The notes under the pieces are model-generated. The model saw nothing but the letters and a program-made list of their open reading frames with translations, did not search any database and was not told the DNA's origin. A stretch of DNA of 64,000 nucleotides from Miltoncostaea sp963703045. GTDB taxonomy: Bacteria; Actinomycetota; Thermoleophilia; Miltoncostaeales; Miltoncostaeaceae. The position numbers were made by a program, and so were the translations under genes. Positions 19,201 to 27,034 of this stretch are shown here, in pieces (position 1 is the stretch's first letter; each line of letters begins with the position of its first letter). The stretch is from NCBI GenBank assembly GCA_963703045.1, contig OY969782.1, positions 2,542,001 through 2,606,000 on the forward strand, read 5' to 3'.

Positions 19201-19448
19201 TGCACCAGCTCGGCGATGCCGACGCCCTCGGCGGCGGCGGCGAGCAGCACCCCCGCCAGGCTCGACCGCGACTCGCGCACCTCGAGGGTCTGGAACGCCC
19301 GGCCCGCGTCGCGTCCGAGCTCGTCGGCGACCGCGTCCAGCTCCATCTCGCGGCAGGCCCCCGCCGGGTCCCGCCGGAAATCCGACCGGAAGCGGTCGTC
19401 GGTCAGGAGGCGGGCCAGCATCTGGGCGGCGGCGCTATCCGACGGCAC
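16284..19448 (-). CDS. Giant multi-domain peptidoglycan hydrolase of the eCIS locus
   Basis: A 1054-residue protein with no signal peptide. Visible order: a helical N-terminus (1-120, LLTDDRFRSDFRRDPAGACRE); three CxxC pairs (126/129, 143/146, 157/160) typical of zinc ribbons; an M23/LytM endopeptidase domain (about 235-370) with metal ligands H260, D264 and H343-x-H345; an unrecognised alpha/beta domain (about 420-545); a glucosaminidase/lytic-transglycosylase-like domain (about 650-790, ARAESSLGSDPGAVS); and a second lytic-transglycosylase-like domain (about 930-1054, GLVESGLRN...GFFQMRTSIW). Ala/Pro linkers (APVAP repeats) join them. Start GTG 19448 overlaps the upstream gene by 14 bases. 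Probably cuts cell wall to allow particle release or firing; alternatively an injected effector. Confidence 0.85.
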   Translation of the reverse strand: MPSDSAAAQMLARLLTDDRFRSDFRRDPAGACREMELDAVADELGRDAGRAFQTLEVRESRSSLAGVLLAAAAEGVGIAELVQQVRGDEGADRWEAAAALSRAMPAVQDSADAVPAGAADAAIPSCPVCLLKDPEKPASFARCDACGDPAPVGSMLCPVCRSEGRSAPSRRLFAARGDGGSGTAFAAGDRPQRFASSPPGEGDDRIEAFADAPVAAPVVPSVQPVDPSLMNNTNAGGKLHASEFSGRDAEGAPGAGGSYHAAYDFFTEENAPIRAPFAGTIVEVRASRGTSGQIFGGTVKLQGADGKVWVFRHVTPGSVTVGQQVGAGTQIAVTSPWTDGPEHTHIEVWKTLSGGYNVSNMEDPLPYLQALYQGGGAAQVPVAGVPVAGVPVPGAPAPGAPVPVAPAPVPVALRPEDVVADPNLVAAPAVKAELVGRDLDPRAIPMLASLSDRYEIGITSVENGGGVSRIVISSVNGRPVDPTNVDARDLAEELAALDPTARPSEVGTPWRIRGRGFFTEPGLRNRIEVGYRAGDAAAAPAAAPVAPPASPAAAPAAPVAPAPAAPVAPPVAAPGAPPVAAPAPATPAAAPIDPAAAAAPPAPAPSGDGALAPAEALASLSPQDQQLAAQLDAYIARKNPGAPLEGYGAVFVREGRLNGVDPRALVAIARAESSLGSDPGAVSINNAFGWGPHRPFPSWESNIATVARGLRTGYIDDGLDTFPEIQARYAPVGTANDPTNLNSNWLRNVRILYGEMGGDPDGSIAVPAGQAAPPPAPVAAPAPVAPAPVAPAPVAPAPVAPAPVAPAPVAPAPTAAAPPPAAPAAPSGPPSAGRASAVFGAVPAPAARDDGPAIARPNTARVLPAVPGPASTPPAPAAATPAAPPVPPPAAPPADPGAPVAAPPAADLSAAADAYPGDTAPKEQVAMWMARRAQAAGLPPELPVMAGLVESGLRNLDHGHADSLGFFQMRTSIWDRGEYAGYADNPELQMKWFIDHAVALKEKRLAEGYSAFGTDPARYGEWIADVERPAEQYRGRYQLRLDEARALLAAGGAR
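17005..17115. repeat. Coding tandem repeat (APVAP linker)
   Basis: About eight imperfect 12-15 bp units based on GGTGCCGGTGCGACC encode the APVAPAPVAP linker between the two lytic domains of the giant hydrolase. Such runs are prone to copy-number change; there is no reason to see a CRISPR array here. Confidence 0.7.
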
Positions 19449-21108
19449 CGGCGGCTCCCGCGCCTCCGCGGCGGCGCTGCAGCAGCGGCCGCGCCACCAC
19501 CACGATCACCGGGACGAACAGCAGACAGTAGAGGGCGCCGAGCACCGTCCACACCACCTCCGGCGGCGCGATCGCCGTCAATCGGTCGTAGTAGAGGAGG
19601 GACAGGAGTATGACGAAGCCGGCCGCCGCGATCATCCAGACGAGGGACGCGACGCTGTAGATCGCGAGGGCCCGGCCCCCCTCATCCCGGACGGGAGCCG
19701 CTCCCGACAGGCGGCGGTCGAGCCGGTCGCGGGCCCGCTTGCGCAGCCCGGGCTCGCCGAGCCGGTCGACGAGGATGTGGTAGCCGTCGCGGTCGAGGAA
19801 CGGGTTGAGGTTGTAGAAGGCCCCGATGTAGGCGGCGAGGGCCACCTGGTAGACGACGTCGCGCGTGTTGCCGGCCGGCAGCGACCAGGCGACCGCGCCC
19901 GCCGCCCCGCCCACCACGAGGTCGGCGACGGGCCCGGCGGCGCTGATCGCCATGCGCCGGCGCCGCGGCTCGAACCAGGCCTCGGTGGTGTCGACGAACG
20001 CGAACGGCAGGCCGAGGATGGCCTTCACGCCGGCCCGCGGCACCGAACGCCCGAACGAGGCCATCGCCAGACCGTGCGCGACCTCGTGCACCGCGACGAC
20101 CAGGGCGCGGCCGGCGATGAACACGAGACCGCCGATGCCGATGCGGTCGGCGACCACGAAGGGCGTGCCGCCGCGTCCCGCGATGAGGGCGGTGAAGGCG
20201 GCCAACCCCGACACCGCGACGAGCGCGAGGGCGATCAGCCCGGTGCGGGTGAACAGCACCCACCCACCGCGCCGGTAGAGGCGCGCGAAACGCGCGCCCG
20301 CGCCGGGGAAGGCGTGCTCGCGGGGCCGGGTGAGGCGGCCGAGCAGGCCCTCGCGCGCCCGTCGCTCCGGCGCGTCGACGCCCTCCAGCAACCCACGCTC
20401 CCCGAGGTCGGCGAGCAGCCGCGCGAGCCGGCCGACCCCGTTGTCGCCGTGGACCCGCTCCGCCTCGGCCATCAGCTCCGGGAGGGAGGTCTCGCCGTCG
20501 AGCATCTGAACCAGGGCGGCGTCGGCGTCGCCCATGCGCAGCAGGTCGGGCATGTGGTCGCTCGACAGCACGTACCGCAGGCGGCCCTCGCCCTCGGCCA
20601 TGCGCTTGAGCTTCCAGCCGGGGCGCATGCGGGGGCGGAATCCCGCCTGCGTACCGGCCTGGGTGACGTGTGCGCCCCCGGTGGCCGCCACGACCACGGT
20701 GCCGTTGACGGGCACGACCACCGTCCGGCCCGCCTCCGCCGCGTCGCGGTGGCGCTCCACTCGCAGGTCGACGTCCCCGACGGTGATCGCCGACCCGTCG
20801 CGCAGCGGGGCGGGGGCCTCGATCCGCCGCCCGTCGAGCAGGGTGCCGTGGCTCGACCCGGCGTCCTCGAGCACCGCACCCGCGGCCGAGACGGTGACCC
20901 GCGCGTGGGTGCGCGACACGCTGCGGTCCTCCAGGCGCACCGTGCTCGCGGGGGACCGCCCGATGGTCGTCGCGTCGGCCAACGGGACACGGGCCCCGCC
21001 GGGCAGCACGAGGTCGAAGGCGGCGGCGCGGCCGTCCACGGAGGCGCCGCAGGCGTGGCAGAAGGGCTCGCCACCGCCGATCTGGCGCCGGCACGACCGG
21101 CAGAGCAC
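19435..21108 (-). CDS. Zinc ribbon-FHA-M50 membrane protease
   Basis: A 557-residue integral membrane protein. Residues 3-20 form a CxxC-x10-CxxC ribbon; 36-110 an FHA domain with IGRSPASTVRLED, SVSRTHARV and GSSHGT; about 160-245 a PqqD/winged-helix-like region; then several membrane helices with the site-2 protease motifs HEVAH (341-345) and LNPFLDRDGYH (near 435). FHA domains read phosphothreonine, so activity may depend on a kinase such as the one at 9695. It sits between the PASTA protein and the giant hydrolase and overlaps the latter by 14 bases. M50 family members with PqqD-like domains also occur in peptide export systems, an alternative role. Confidence 0.85.
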   Translation of the reverse strand: MLCRSCRRQIGGGEPFCHACGASVDGRAAAFDLVLPGGARVPLADATTIGRSPASTVRLEDRSVSRTHARVTVSAAGAVLEDAGSSHGTLLDGRRIEAPAPLRDGSAITVGDVDLRVERHRDAAEAGRTVVVPVNGTVVVAATGGAHVTQAGTQAGFRPRMRPGWKLKRMAEGEGRLRYVLSSDHMPDLLRMGDADAALVQMLDGETSLPELMAEAERVHGDNGVGRLARLLADLGERGLLEGVDAPERRAREGLLGRLTRPREHAFPGAGARFARLYRRGGWVLFTRTGLIALALVAVSGLAAFTALIAGRGGTPFVVADRIGIGGLVFIAGRALVVAVHEVAHGLAMASFGRSVPRAGVKAILGLPFAFVDTTEAWFEPRRRRMAISAAGPVADLVVGGAAGAVAWSLPAGNTRDVVYQVALAAYIGAFYNLNPFLDRDGYHILVDRLGEPGLRKRARDRLDRRLSGAAPVRDEGGRALAIYSVASLVWMIAAAGFVILLSLLYYDRLTAIAPPEVVWTVLGALYCLLFVPVIVVVARPLLQRRRGGAGAAGAVG

Positions 21109-21112
21109 GTGG

Positions 21113-24058
21113 TTACCCGGAGGCCGGGGGCGCCCAGACAGGGCTGCCCGAGGCGGCGTCGAGCCGGCTGAGGAGCGTCTGCGCGTTCGGCTGCGCGGGG
21201 TCGACCCGCACGATCCGGCCGCGCTCGTCGCACGTCGAGTTGCGCTGGGCGATCGCCAGCTCGGCGCCGTCGGGGCGCCAGCTCAGCTCGCAGGCGGCGA
21301 CGAAGGGCTGCTGCTCGGGTTCCGTGCCGATCACCCCGTCGGCGACCGGCAGGGTCCACAGCGTGAAGGTGGTGCTCTTCCAGTTGGCCGAGAACGCGAG
21401 CTGGGTGCCGTCGGGGGAGAAGGCAGACGACAGCACCTGGTCGGTCCTTCGATCCTTGTGCATGCCGTCGGTGATGAGGCCCTGCGAGGTCCAGTCGCCG
21501 GGTGCCCCTGACGATGGGACGACGGAGGTGAGCAACAGCAGCTCGGTCTGCCCGGCGTCCTCCCCGTCGGAGGCGGTGACCAGCAGCGAACGACCGTCCG
21601 GAGACCAGGTGGGGCGGCTGACGGCGACGTCGCGGTCGGCGATGCACTCGGGGGCGGCGTTGGTGGCGTCGAGCCGGGCGAAGCAGACGTCGTAGTCGTC
21701 GGGACGGCTGCCGCGGTTCGAGACGAACGCGACGACGGCGCCGTCGGGTGAGATCGCGGGTCGCCGGTCGTCGAAGCCGGCGTCGGTGAGCGGGCGCGCC
21801 GACCGCGGGTCGGAGGGGTCGATGACCCAGATCTGAGCCGACGGGGCGACGCCCCGCGTCGAGCCCTCGGGGCCGCGGCGGTAGGCGATCACCGGAGCCG
21901 AGAAGGATGCGTTCGGCTGCTCCTCGACGTCCTCGCTGGCCGCGATCGGCTCGACGGGCTCGCCGGACGCCCCGCCGACGCGCACGATGTCGCCGTTCGC
22001 GTCGTGGATGACGGCGGGGTACCCGCGCGAGATCGTGATGGCGACGGTGGCGCCGGGGGCGACCTCGGTGCCCTGCGGCGGCTGCTGCGAGACCACCGTC
22101 CCGACCGGCACCTCGGCGCTCGCCGCGCTGAGCACCCCCGGGACGAGGCCGAGGGCGACGAGCGCGTCGGCGGCCTCGGCCTGCGTGACCCCGGCGACGG
22201 CCGGCACCTGGACGCCGCCGCCCGGGGTCGCGGGGCTGGGCTCGACGACCGGCGCACCCGCGGGCGTGGGCAGCGGCACCGGCGCGCCGGGGGGCGCCGG
22301 TGCCGGGGACGGCGCCGGCGACGGGGCGGGAGTGGGGGACGGGGCCGGGGTCGGGGTGCCGGCCGGCGGCGGGGGTCCGCCCGGATCGACCGGCACGGGC
22401 GCGCCCGGCGTCGTCGTGGTCGGAGTGCCGGCGGCCGCGGCGGCGAAGACGACGTCGATCGCGGCGCCCGTCGCCTCGAGGCTGTCGGGCACCGGGATCT
22501 GGTTGGCGATCGTCGCGGTGGCGGGGTCGGCGACCTCGTTCAGCGGCCGCCCGAGCTGGAACCCGGCCGCCGCCAGCGCCGCCTTCGCCTCGTCGGCGGT
22601 CTGCCCGGTGAGGTCCGGCACGGCGACCTTCTCGGCGCCGACCGCCACCTTGATCGACACCGGTGAGCCCTCGGCGGCGCTCTCGCCGGCGGCCGGATCC
22701 TGCTCGACGATGGTGCCGGGCGCGGCGCCGGGGCTCTGCTCCTCGAAGGTCTCGCCGAGGGTGAGCCCCGCGTCCTCGAGCAGCGCCTTGGCGGCGAAGA
22801 CGTCGGCGGCCGGGGCGAGGTCGGGCACCGACGCCTCGGCCGTGCGCTGCGAGAGCAGGAAGATGCCGGCCACGACCAGCAGGGGCACGACGATCATCAG
22901 CCACCAGGGCAGCCACTGACGCTGGCGGAAGGTCCCCGCGACGGGCGGACCGGGGACGTCGCCGCCGGCCGGCTGCGCCACGATCTGGAAGGGGTGCAGC
23001 GCCCCCCGGCCGATCCAGATCTGCGTGGGAGGGCTGACGGCGACGGTCGCCTCCACCTGCTGCCCGGGGGCGAGCCGCATGCCGTGGATCTCGCGCCCGG
23101 CGCGGGTGCGGCGCTTGAGGAAGCGGACGACGGTGCCCTCGGCGTCGGAGGTGGCGCGCTGGACGGCCCGCCGCCCGATGTCCTCGACCGAGCCGTGCCC
23201 GACGCCCAGCCCCTCGGCGCGCCGGTAGGCGCTCTCGGCCGCGTCGATCCCCTCGCGGCGACGCCGTGCCGGGGGCACCCAGGGCTCGCGGAAGGCGAAC
23301 CCGAGCCTGCCCTCGGCGTCGGTGCCGCTCAGCTCGACCTCGACGGGGGCGTTGGCGCGGTTGGTCAGGCCGAGCGTGAAGACGGCCTGGAGCCGTCCCG
23401 ACCCGCGCTCGGGCGCGAGCGTCGCCTCGAGCTCGCTGTACGGGGCGATGTCGAGCGCGGTCGGCGCCGAGTGGACGCTCGCCCCGTTGGCCCGCGACGT
23501 CGCCACCACGGCGATCGCCCACTCCCGGGCCTCGGCCTCGGCGACGCGCGGGGGCGCGAGCCGCACCTCGACCTCCTGCTCGTACGATCCGCCCGCGGCA
23601 CCGAACGGCACCAGGTAGACGGTGCCCGGCGCGATCTCCCACCAGCCCTCGGGCAGGCCGTCGACCGTGAGGTCGTAGTTGTCGACGATGCCGCTCTGAT
23701 TGCGCACGAGGGCGTTGAGCACGACGGATCCGCCGGGCTGCACCGCGAGCCGGATGGGCCCGCCGGCATAGCCCTCGTCCTCGGGGCGCCGGAGTGCGAT
23801 CAGCACCGCGTCGGGCTGCACCGGCGCGGGCGCCGGCGCCACGGGCGGCGCCGGCGGTGGCGGCGCCGCCCCGGCGGGCGGCGCCGGCGGCGGGTGTCCC
23901 CCGACCGCCGGGGGCGGGGGCGCGGCGGGGGCCGGGGCGGCCGGCGCCACGGCGGGCTGCACGCCGGTGGGCTCCCAGCGCAGGTACTCCCCGCAGGTGG
24001 GGCAGAAGTCGGGATCGCCCTCGGCGATGTTCCCGCAGTTGCGGCAGACGGTGCTCAT
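21113..24058 (-). CDS. Zinc ribbon/Ig-like/PASTA/TolB-propeller membrane protein
   Basis: A 981-residue, apparently single-pass protein. CxxC pairs at 5/8 and 19/22 form a ribbon; a Pro-rich spacer follows; about 85-230 is a COG1470-like Ig region (VDGLPEGWWEI); a membrane helix lies near 375-400 (PWWLMIVVPLLVVAGIFLL). Outside are three PASTA-like repeats (ADVFAAKALLEDAGLTLG; GQTADEAKAALAAAGFQLG; TQAEAADALVALGLVPG) and a C-terminal propeller with WSPDGRSLLV and FSPDGTQLAF. PASTA domains bind peptidoglycan fragments. No kinase domain is present. The ATG overlaps the tail-protein stop (ATGA), so it is expressed as part of the eCIS operon and may tether the particle to the wall. Confidence 0.85.
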   Translation of the reverse strand: MSTVCRNCGNIAEGDPDFCPTCGEYLRWEPTGVQPAVAPAAPAPAAPPPPAVGGHPPPAPPAGAAPPPPAPPVAPAPAPVQPDAVLIALRRPEDEGYAGGPIRLAVQPGGSVVLNALVRNQSGIVDNYDLTVDGLPEGWWEIAPGTVYLVPFGAAGGSYEQEVEVRLAPPRVAEAEAREWAIAVVATSRANGASVHSAPTALDIAPYSELEATLAPERGSGRLQAVFTLGLTNRANAPVEVELSGTDAEGRLGFAFREPWVPPARRRREGIDAAESAYRRAEGLGVGHGSVEDIGRRAVQRATSDAEGTVVRFLKRRTRAGREIHGMRLAPGQQVEATVAVSPPTQIWIGRGALHPFQIVAQPAGGDVPGPPVAGTFRQRQWLPWWLMIVVPLLVVAGIFLLSQRTAEASVPDLAPAADVFAAKALLEDAGLTLGETFEEQSPGAAPGTIVEQDPAAGESAAEGSPVSIKVAVGAEKVAVPDLTGQTADEAKAALAAAGFQLGRPLNEVADPATATIANQIPVPDSLEATGAAIDVVFAAAAAGTPTTTTPGAPVPVDPGGPPPPAGTPTPAPSPTPAPSPAPSPAPAPPGAPVPLPTPAGAPVVEPSPATPGGGVQVPAVAGVTQAEAADALVALGLVPGVLSAASAEVPVGTVVSQQPPQGTEVAPGATVAITISRGYPAVIHDANGDIVRVGGASGEPVEPIAASEDVEEQPNASFSAPVIAYRRGPEGSTRGVAPSAQIWVIDPSDPRSARPLTDAGFDDRRPAISPDGAVVAFVSNRGSRPDDYDVCFARLDATNAAPECIADRDVAVSRPTWSPDGRSLLVTASDGEDAGQTELLLLTSVVPSSGAPGDWTSQGLITDGMHKDRRTDQVLSSAFSPDGTQLAFSANWKSTTFTLWTLPVADGVIGTEPEQQPFVAACELSWRPDGAELAIAQRNSTCDERGRIVRVDPAQPNAQTLLSRLDAASGSPVWAPPASG

Positions 24059-24612
24059 GCGTCCCCGCCGCGTCGCCCGCCCGAGCGGATCCTCAGCCGG
24101 TACTGCACGTGCACCGGCTTCATGACCTCGATCATGCGCGCGAGCCCCGCGGGCTCCTCGAGCGGCACGTCGCAGTACACGACGAATCGCGGCGGCGGCG
24201 CCGGCGGCAGCTCCCCGGGACTCGCGGCGTGCACCACGCCGCCATCGTCCTCGACCCGCAGCGGGAGATCGGGGAAGGCGATCGCGAGCGCCTGCTCCAG
24301 GCCCGCCCGGGTGCCGCGCCGGCGCGACAGCTCGGACGACATGCGCACGAGGTCGCGCTGGCGCCGCTCGGGCCAGGATTCATCGAGCTCGACGCCCAGC
24401 CAGGCGGCCAGCAGTCTCAGGGTGCCGCGGTCGGTGAGGCGGCTGTCGAAGTGGGCCGGCAGGTTGTCGAGCGTGCCGACGATCGGGTCGAGCAGCGTCT
24501 CGAGAGCGGCGACGAACCGCATGCCGAAGTCGCCCTCCTGGTAGATGGCGGGCAGACCGGCCCGCAGGTACCGGCGCGCCGACGCGACCGCCGGTGTGCC
24601 GTCGCCGTTCAC
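24055..24612 (-). CDS. eCIS baseplate tail protein I-like (Afp12-type)
   Basis: A 185-residue phage tail protein of the TIGR02242/gpI kind: YLRAGLPAIYQEGDFGMRFVAALE at the N-terminus in the usual place, LTDRGTLRLLAAWLGVELDESW and RRRGTRAGLEQALAIA in the middle, and a beta-rich end. These proteins form the baseplate wedge with the J protein. Start GTG 24612 overlaps the upstream stop as GTGA. Confidence 0.85.
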   Translation of the reverse strand: MNGDGTPAVASARRYLRAGLPAIYQEGDFGMRFVAALETLLDPIVGTLDNLPAHFDSRLTDRGTLRLLAAWLGVELDESWPERRQRDLVRMSSELSRRRGTRAGLEQALAIAFPDLPLRVEDDGGVVHAASPGELPPAPPPRFVVYCDVPLEEPAGLARMIEVMKPVHVQYRLRIRSGGRRGGDA

Positions 24613-26618
24613 AGCTCGGGGTGCTCGGCGCGCACGAGGTGCCGTCCCGAGGCGATCAGCTCGTCGGCCTCGAGCGGGATGTGGCTGCCGGCCTGCTTGG
24701 GCTGCTGCTCGCCGCTGGCCAGGTCGGTCTCGTAGACCCGCAGGATCTTGACGAAGTCGACCCCCTCCACCTGGTGGATGACGCCGTAGAGCTCGCCCTG
24801 GTTGAGCGCCCGCCCGAAGGCCCACCCGTCGCCCTCGCCGTCCATCGCCCCGCCCACCAGCGGGTTGAGGTAGGTGTAGAGCGCGTGGGCCACGTCCTCC
24901 TCGACCCGGCGCGGGTCGGAGCGCAGGCCGGCCTGGAGGTTGACGACGACGCTCACCCCCCGGTAGCGCGCCGGCACCAGCTCGACGCGGGTGCCGATCA
25001 GGCGGCGCTCGTCGAGGTACGCCGCGACGGTGGCGAACAGCTCCTCGTCGGGCGTGAGCTCCGCGATCGCCAGCAGCCGGTCGGCGGGCTCGACCCGCGG
25101 CACCAGGTGCAGCCGCGCCACCCCGACGGTGTCGGGGGGCTCCACGCAGATGGCGCGCGCGACGCGCGGCGACGCCTCGGCGCTCAGGAACTCGAAGTCC
25201 TCGCCCGTGACGGCCCGGTACCGGGTGCGGATCTCCATCGCGGCCCGCTGGCGGGCCCCCTCGAGGCTCTCGGGATCGACGCCGCCCGCCGCCGGCGCGG
25301 GGTTGACCACGGCCGAGACGGTCGGGATCGCGCTCTTGAGCACGCTCAGCGCGCCCGCCGCCACGTTGCCGCTGCGCCCGCCCCCGTGCCGGTAGCGGTG
25401 CATGCGCAGGCGCGCCCCCTTCGGAGGCACGGCCCCGTACTGGCGCCATGCCCCGTCGCCGGTGCGCACGGCGGGGCCGAACGAGAGCTCGCCGCTCGCC
25501 AGGTCGAGCGTGTGGTGCATGTCGGCGGGGCCGCTCTCGGCGAACGTCTCGACCGGCTCCCAGGGGCGCCAGGCCGTCGACCCCGGCTCGAGCACCTCGA
25601 GCCCCTCGCCGCCGTCGAGCGCGAGCACCGGCGAGTTGCGCAGGCGGAAGCTCTGGCCCGGGGTGCCGTCGCTCTCCCCGAGCACCTCGTCGTCGATGCG
25701 CACGCTGTGCGCCGCCGGCACGAGGGCGCCGAGCGGGGCGGCCGTGATCGAGTAGATCTCGGGCGGGTGCGAGAAGGTGGCGGCCGCGGCGCCCCGGCGT
25801 GTGGTGTCGTCGAGCCGGCAGCGCAGCCAGTGGGCGCGCGTGCCGCCGACCGTCGCGACGTCGTGACCGTCGGGCAGCTGCAGCTCGACCACGCCGCTGC
25901 CGTAGTTGAACCCCCCCGTGGCGTCCACCAGGACGGCGGCCTCGCGCCATCCACCGGGCGCGTCGCCCGACGACACCTCCCAGCGCAGCGGCGGGTCCTC
26001 GGGGTCGACGCCGGCGCCGCGCGCCTGGGAGCAGTCGACGTCGACGCGCAGCAGCAGCCGCGCCAGCGAGCCGTCGAAGCCCAGGTAGAGGGCGTCGCCG
26101 ACCTGGGGCGGCATGCCGAAGGGGAGCTGGTCGGGGCCCTTGGGGGTCGCGACGCCGTTGGCGACGCCGACGTCCTTGACCGCGCGGCCGCGCTCCACCT
26201 GGTACGCCGTCGGCCGGCTGGCGGGGATCGTGACGTCCTCGAGGGTCTGGAACACCACCGGGTCCTCGCCGGGGGTGCGCAGCGTGGCCACCTCGGTGGT
26301 CGAGGCGGGGATGAACACCGGGGCGGTCGCGGGCGCCGAGAGCCGGAAGCGCAGCTCCGCGCGGGCCGCGGTGGCCGGCTCGAGCGCGATGCCGAGCAGC
26401 TCCATCAGGGCGACGTGGAGCTTGTCGGGGATCCGGTTGAGGCGGTAGATGACCATCTCGGTCATCCACGCGAACAGCTCGATCAGGGTGACGCCCGGGT
26501 CCGAGACGTTGTGCTCGGTCCACTCCGGGCAGCTCTGCGCGATGCGCAGCCGCGCCTCGTTGACGAGGTCCTGGAAGTCGCGGTCGTCGAGCGTGACGGA
26601 GGGCAGCCGGCTGCTCAC
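24609..26618 (-). CDS. Putative baseplate assembly protein (J-like, Afp11-type)
   Basis: A 669-residue baseplate J-family protein. The N-terminal SVTLDDRDFQDLVNEARLRI, NVSDPGVTLIELFAWMTEM and RLNRIPDKLHVALMELLGI are typical of TIGR02243 proteins in eCIS. The C-terminal half has the wedge fold (NVAAGALSVLKSAIPTVSAV; GEDFEFLSAEASPRVARA). GTG 26618 overlaps the gp25 stop (GTGA). Length is normal. Confidence 0.9.
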   Translation of the reverse strand: MSSRLPSVTLDDRDFQDLVNEARLRIAQSCPEWTEHNVSDPGVTLIELFAWMTEMVIYRLNRIPDKLHVALMELLGIALEPATAARAELRFRLSAPATAPVFIPASTTEVATLRTPGEDPVVFQTLEDVTIPASRPTAYQVERGRAVKDVGVANGVATPKGPDQLPFGMPPQVGDALYLGFDGSLARLLLRVDVDCSQARGAGVDPEDPPLRWEVSSGDAPGGWREAAVLVDATGGFNYGSGVVELQLPDGHDVATVGGTRAHWLRCRLDDTTRRGAAAATFSHPPEIYSITAAPLGALVPAAHSVRIDDEVLGESDGTPGQSFRLRNSPVLALDGGEGLEVLEPGSTAWRPWEPVETFAESGPADMHHTLDLASGELSFGPAVRTGDGAWRQYGAVPPKGARLRMHRYRHGGGRSGNVAAGALSVLKSAIPTVSAVVNPAPAAGGVDPESLEGARQRAAMEIRTRYRAVTGEDFEFLSAEASPRVARAICVEPPDTVGVARLHLVPRVEPADRLLAIAELTPDEELFATVAAYLDERRLIGTRVELVPARYRGVSVVVNLQAGLRSDPRRVEEDVAHALYTYLNPLVGGAMDGEGDGWAFGRALNQGELYGVIHQVEGVDFVKILRVYETDLASGEQQPKQAGSHIPLEADELIASGRHLVRAEHPEL

Positions 26619-27034
26619 GGGGTGCTCTCCTCGGCCGGGATGACGTAGAAGGGGTGCACGAGGTTGCGCACGTCGTTGGTGGCGCGCAGCCGGTAGGTCA
26701 CGTCGATGACCACGATCTCATCGACCATGCCGCCGCCCGGACCGGGCTCGACCGACAGGTCGACGCTCACGACGTCGATGCGCGGCTCCCAGCGGTCGAG
26801 GGCGCGCCGCACCTCCTGCTCGAGCCGGCCCACCAGATAGGCGTCGACCGACTCGAAGACGTAGTCGTGGATGCCGCAGCCGAACTCGGGCCGCATGGGC
26901 CGCTCGCCGGGCGCGGTGCCGAGGATGACGCCCATCGCCTCGCGGACGTCCTCGTCCTCGTGCGAGAGGGCGAGGCCGCCGCGGGCGTCGACGCGCAGCG
27001 GGAAGGACAGGCCGGATCCGAGGATGCCGCCCAT
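26615..27034 (-). CDS. gp25-like baseplate wedge protein (Afp9-type)
   Basis: A 139-residue gpW/gp25-family protein: GSGLSFPLRVDARGG, EDVREAMGVILGTAPGERPMRPEFGCGIHDYVFE and DVSVDLS-like strand. The EFGCGIHDYVFE motif matches the gp25 lysozyme-like wedge family. The ATG shares one base with the TGA of the spike gene (TGATG). Start confirmed by the family N-terminus. Confidence 0.9.
   Translation of the reverse strand: MGGILGSGLSFPLRVDARGGLALSHEDEDVREAMGVILGTAPGERPMRPEFGCGIHDYVFESVDAYLVGRLEQEVRRALDRWEPRIDVVSVDLSVEPGPGGGMVDEIVVIDVTYRLRATNDVRNLVHPFYVIPAEESTP

Noticed and set aside
16461..21171. Very long open frames on the plus strand opposite the giant hydrolase and FHA-M50 genes
   Set aside because: They are low-complexity Arg/Gly/Ala frames caused by high GC on the antisense of genes with clear domains; no motif, ribosome site or operon logic supports them.
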